NCBI GenBank assembly: GCA_945907335.1
Contig: CAMDSU010000130.1
Location: forward strand, 1 to 5,622
DNA from: Bordetella parapertussis
GTDB taxonomy: Bacteria; Pseudomonadota; Gammaproteobacteria; Burkholderiales; Burkholderiaceae_C
Direction: 5' to 3'
Length of the DNA stretch: 5,622 bases
Within the stretch, counting starts at the first letter, position 1. The number at the start of each line of letters is the position of its first letter. Position numbers and translations under genes: made by a program. Shown here in pieces: positions 5,124 through 5,622 of the stretch. The notes below the pieces were generated by a model, which searched no databases, was not told the origin of the DNA, and saw only the letters and a program-made list of their open reading frames with translations.

Positions 5124-5622
5124 TTATTCTCCTTGTCCGTCCGCAGCCGTGCCAGTGGATGCGGGCGCGGTGATCTTACGAACGCGCTTGACGGTGGTTT
5201 TGGGAGCATCGGTGGCGTCAGCGGGTTTATCGCTGCCATCAGCCGGTGCGGCATTGGTTCCTGTGGGACGACGGGCGCCACGTGCAGGCGGACGATCACT
5301 GCCCGGACGTGCGTCACGGCGCGGGCCGCGTGGACGACGTTCTTCATCAGAACGGGGTTCCTGCGCGGCAGGTGCGTCATTGCGTCCGAGTGTGTCGCCT
5401 TTGTAAACCCACACTTTGACGCCGATGATGCCGTAGGTTGTCTTGGCTTCAGAGGTTGCGTAGTCGATATCGGCACGCAATGTATGAAGTGGCACGCGGC
5501 CTTCACGGTACCACTCGGTACGCGCGATCTCGATACCGTTCAAACGACCTGCAGACATGATCTTGATGCCTTGGGCACCCAGACGCATGGCGTTTTGCAT
5601 GGCGCGTTTCATGGCGCGGCGG
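5124..5622 (-). CDS. rpsC: 30S ribosomal protein S3, C-terminal part with a long tail
   Basis: S3 lies at the mRNA entry channel of the small subunit. The last 165 codons are in the window; the start lies beyond base 5622. The visible core is clear S3 C-terminal domain: [20 protein letters not shown], then [20 protein letters not shown] and [20 protein letters not shown]. After this core (ending near base 5382) comes a tail of about 85 residues coded by roughly 5127-5381, rich in Pro, Arg, Ala, Asp and Gly, with a basic patch [10 protein letters not shown] near the end. The E. coli tail after the same point is only about 25 residues. The tail is read in one intact frame up to a TAA overlapping the rplP ribosome site, so it is a real part of the protein. 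Similar extensions are, to my recollection, common in Comamonadaceae S3. Confidence 0.97.
   Translation of the reverse strand, partial: RRAMKRAMQNAMRLGAQGIKIMSAGRLNGIEIARTEWYREGRVPLHTLRADIDYATSEAKTTYGIIGVKVWVYKGDTLGRNDAPAAQEPRSDEERRPRGPRRDARPGSDRPPARGARRPTGTNAAPADGSDKPADATDAPKTTVKRVRKITAPASTGTAADGQGE

Noticed and set aside
5099..5506. Open frames in the alternate minus frame (5099-5506) and on the plus strand (4951-5406) across the S3 tail.
   Set aside because: The GC-rich repetitive tail coding region leaves several frames open. The S3 frame is the one continuous with the conserved core and coupled to rplP.
1..5622. A novel defence, mobile or biosynthetic system in the window.
   Set aside because: Every substantial frame on both strands is accounted for by conserved housekeeping or common metabolic families, gaps are short, and there are no transposase, integrase, repeat-array or unknown-gene clusters.

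Overview
The window looks like chromosomal backbone from a betaproteobacterium, most likely Burkholderiales and probably close to Comamonadaceae. The inference rests on four things: the S3 protein with a long basic Pro/Ala/Arg-rich tail, the EIIA(Man)-HPr-EI cluster with no visible sugar permease, the sequence character of the S17 and peroxiredoxin genes, and moderate GC content. This is recognition from memory; no database search was run. Nine genes are complete or nearly so, two (ptsI, rpsC) are cut by the window edges, and intergenic gaps are short, the longest being about 120 bases. I see no mobile element, tRNA, rRNA or CRISPR array.

Layout from left to right. (1) 1-912, minus strand: a tight operon of mannose-family EIIA, HPr (ptsH) and the first 75 codons of Enzyme I (ptsI), all soluble phosphotransfer proteins. 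(2) 1036-2250, plus strand: a class III CoA-transferase (CaiB/BaiF family), divergent from the PTS operon. (3) 2271-2298: a perfect 12-bp hairpin flanked by A and T runs, serving as a shared terminator for the CoA-transferase and the convergent cytochrome gene. (4) 2318-3550: a periplasmic cytochrome c'-type protein (minus) and a membrane cytochrome b561-type protein (plus), transcribed divergently from a 105-bp gap and plausibly redox partners. (5) 3551-3632: a short convergent gap holding inverted repeats. (6) 3633-4139, minus: a Prx5-type peroxiredoxin. (7) 4220-5622, minus: the end of the S10 ribosomal protein operon (rpsC-rplP-rpmC-rpsQ), with 2-15 base gaps and Shine-Dalgarno sites built into the ends of the preceding genes.

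The genes form independent functional blocks: phosphotransfer signalling, acyl-CoA metabolism, electron transfer, peroxide defence and translation. The most interesting points are small. An intrinsic terminator sits between rpsQ and the peroxiredoxin with almost no room for a separate promoter, the convergent gap at 3551-3632 holds a structured inverted repeat, and S3 carries a long disordered tail. I do not see a convincing undescribed multi-gene system here.
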